40,334 nucleotides of DNA, from positions 1 to 40,334 of the forward strand of contig CAJTVY010000032.1 of assembly GCA_910579925.1 (NCBI GenBank), in the 5' to 3' direction. The notes beneath the pieces were generated by a model. The model was not told where the DNA came from and searched no databases. It saw only the letters and a list, made by a program, of their open reading frames with translations. This stretch comes from an uncultured Dorea sp. (GTDB lineage: Bacteria > Bacillota > Clostridia > Lachnospirales > Lachnospiraceae). Shown here one piece after another: positions 40,120 to 40,334 of this stretch. Numbering within the stretch: the first letter of the stretch is position 1; each line of letters begins with the position of its first letter. The position numbers were made by a program, and so were the translations under genes.

Positions 40120-40286
40120 CGGAAAAAAGCCATTACGAAAAAGTATACTTTTTCGTAATGGCTTTTCATGTGAAACAATTTCCTCACCTCATCTGCTGTA
40201 AATCCAAAATATTTCACATAGCGGATATTGTTTTTTGCCCCCAACTGTGCCTCCGATATCCGAGGCTTTACCGTCTTTTTACTCCC
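40116..40286 (-). pseudogene. Gene remnant, unidentified
   Basis: A minus-strand frame from about 40286 reads SKKTVKPRISEAQL, then NNIRYVKYFGFTADEVRKLF, which looks like genuine protein sequence. It lacks a start codon and is preceded by an in-frame stop. It runs into the palindrome at 40125-40166 before stopping. It is probably the end of a broken gene. The family was not identified with confidence. Confidence 0.4.
40125..40166. terminator. 42-bp perfect palindrome, probable bidirectional terminator
   Basis: Each 21-base arm runs from AAAAGCCATTACG to the GTATAC centre. T runs flank it in both directions. It separates the gene debris at the window edge from the promoter of the TnpB-like gene. 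It may equally be the end of a small palindromic repeat. Confidence 0.7.
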
Positions 40287-40334
40287 TGCTTATCGTATCC
40301 ACCACAGTCATTTTCTTGATCTGCTTCACCGGCC
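40279..40334 (-). CDS. Possible C-terminal end of a gene running off the window
   Basis: The open frame at the edge encodes PVKQIKKMTVVDTISRE and a stop at 40279-40281. It may be the true end of an upstream gene, or an upstream, frameshifted part of the remnant at 40116-40286. Too little is visible to name it. Confidence 0.3.
   Translation of the reverse strand, partial: PVKQIKKMTVVDTISRE

Overview
The window looks like a chromosomal segment of a strictly anaerobic, Gram-positive gut clostridium, most likely a Lachnospiraceae member. The clues are an LL-diaminopimelate aminotransferase (DapL) lysine route, a glutamine synthetase paired with an ANTAR regulator as in clostridia, a PduL phosphotransacylase, a TM1266-type hydrogenase-associated regulator, AGGAGG-type ribosome binding sites and moderate GC. 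No species can be named from the sequence alone. Almost everything is on the minus strand.

Layout. 1-586: two tRNA genes (Gln-CTG, Pro-CGG) with an excellent promoter, a terminator and a compact structured element. 587-4953: dapL, dapF, an ANTAR regulator and glnA, probably one unit led by a glnA promoter, a palindromic operator and an attenuator-like hairpin. 5020-7121: small housekeeping genes (membrane protein, pduL on plus, TM1266 regulator, polysaccharide deacetylase). 7204-10577: a fic gene split at its HPFxxGN motif by about 2.95 kb of AT-rich DNA carrying a candidate phage-defence trio (AIPR-family protein, JAB/MPN metalloprotease-like protein, 54-residue protein) and no recombinase. 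10761-12573: an orphan KdpD/KdpE-like two-component pair on plus. 12726-13610: a proline iminopeptidase-like hydrolase.

13717-34887 is a nearly gapless run of 22 minus-strand genes for a surface glycan or protein-glycosylation pathway. It holds a ribulose-phosphate epimerase homologue, a D-arabinose-5-phosphate isomerase-like SIS protein, KdsA, a cytidylyltransferase and a HAD phosphatase. Together these could make a CMP-activated 3-deoxy-octulosonate (Kdo-like) sugar, which is unexpected in a Gram-positive. Also present are glycosyltransferases, a pyruvyltransferase, a ferredoxin-FrhB protein, an acylation set (AMP ligase, ACP, WcbI-like, SGNH-like), a nucleotidyltransferase-kinase fusion, a class III aminotransferase and a beta-propeller protein. 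Six of these proteins share one Rossmann-like module placed N-terminally, C-terminally or alone.

35001-38313 encodes three exported or membrane-anchored proteins immediately upstream of the glycan genes; two share a repeated domain, so they are the obvious candidates to be glycosylated. 38597-39928 encodes a TnpB-like protein in which all three RuvC catalytic acids are replaced while the zinc ribbon is kept. It is followed by about 280 bases of structured noncoding DNA and then the surface genes, which resembles domesticated RNA-guided, nuclease-dead TnpB regulators. The right end holds a promoter, two related palindromes and gene debris.
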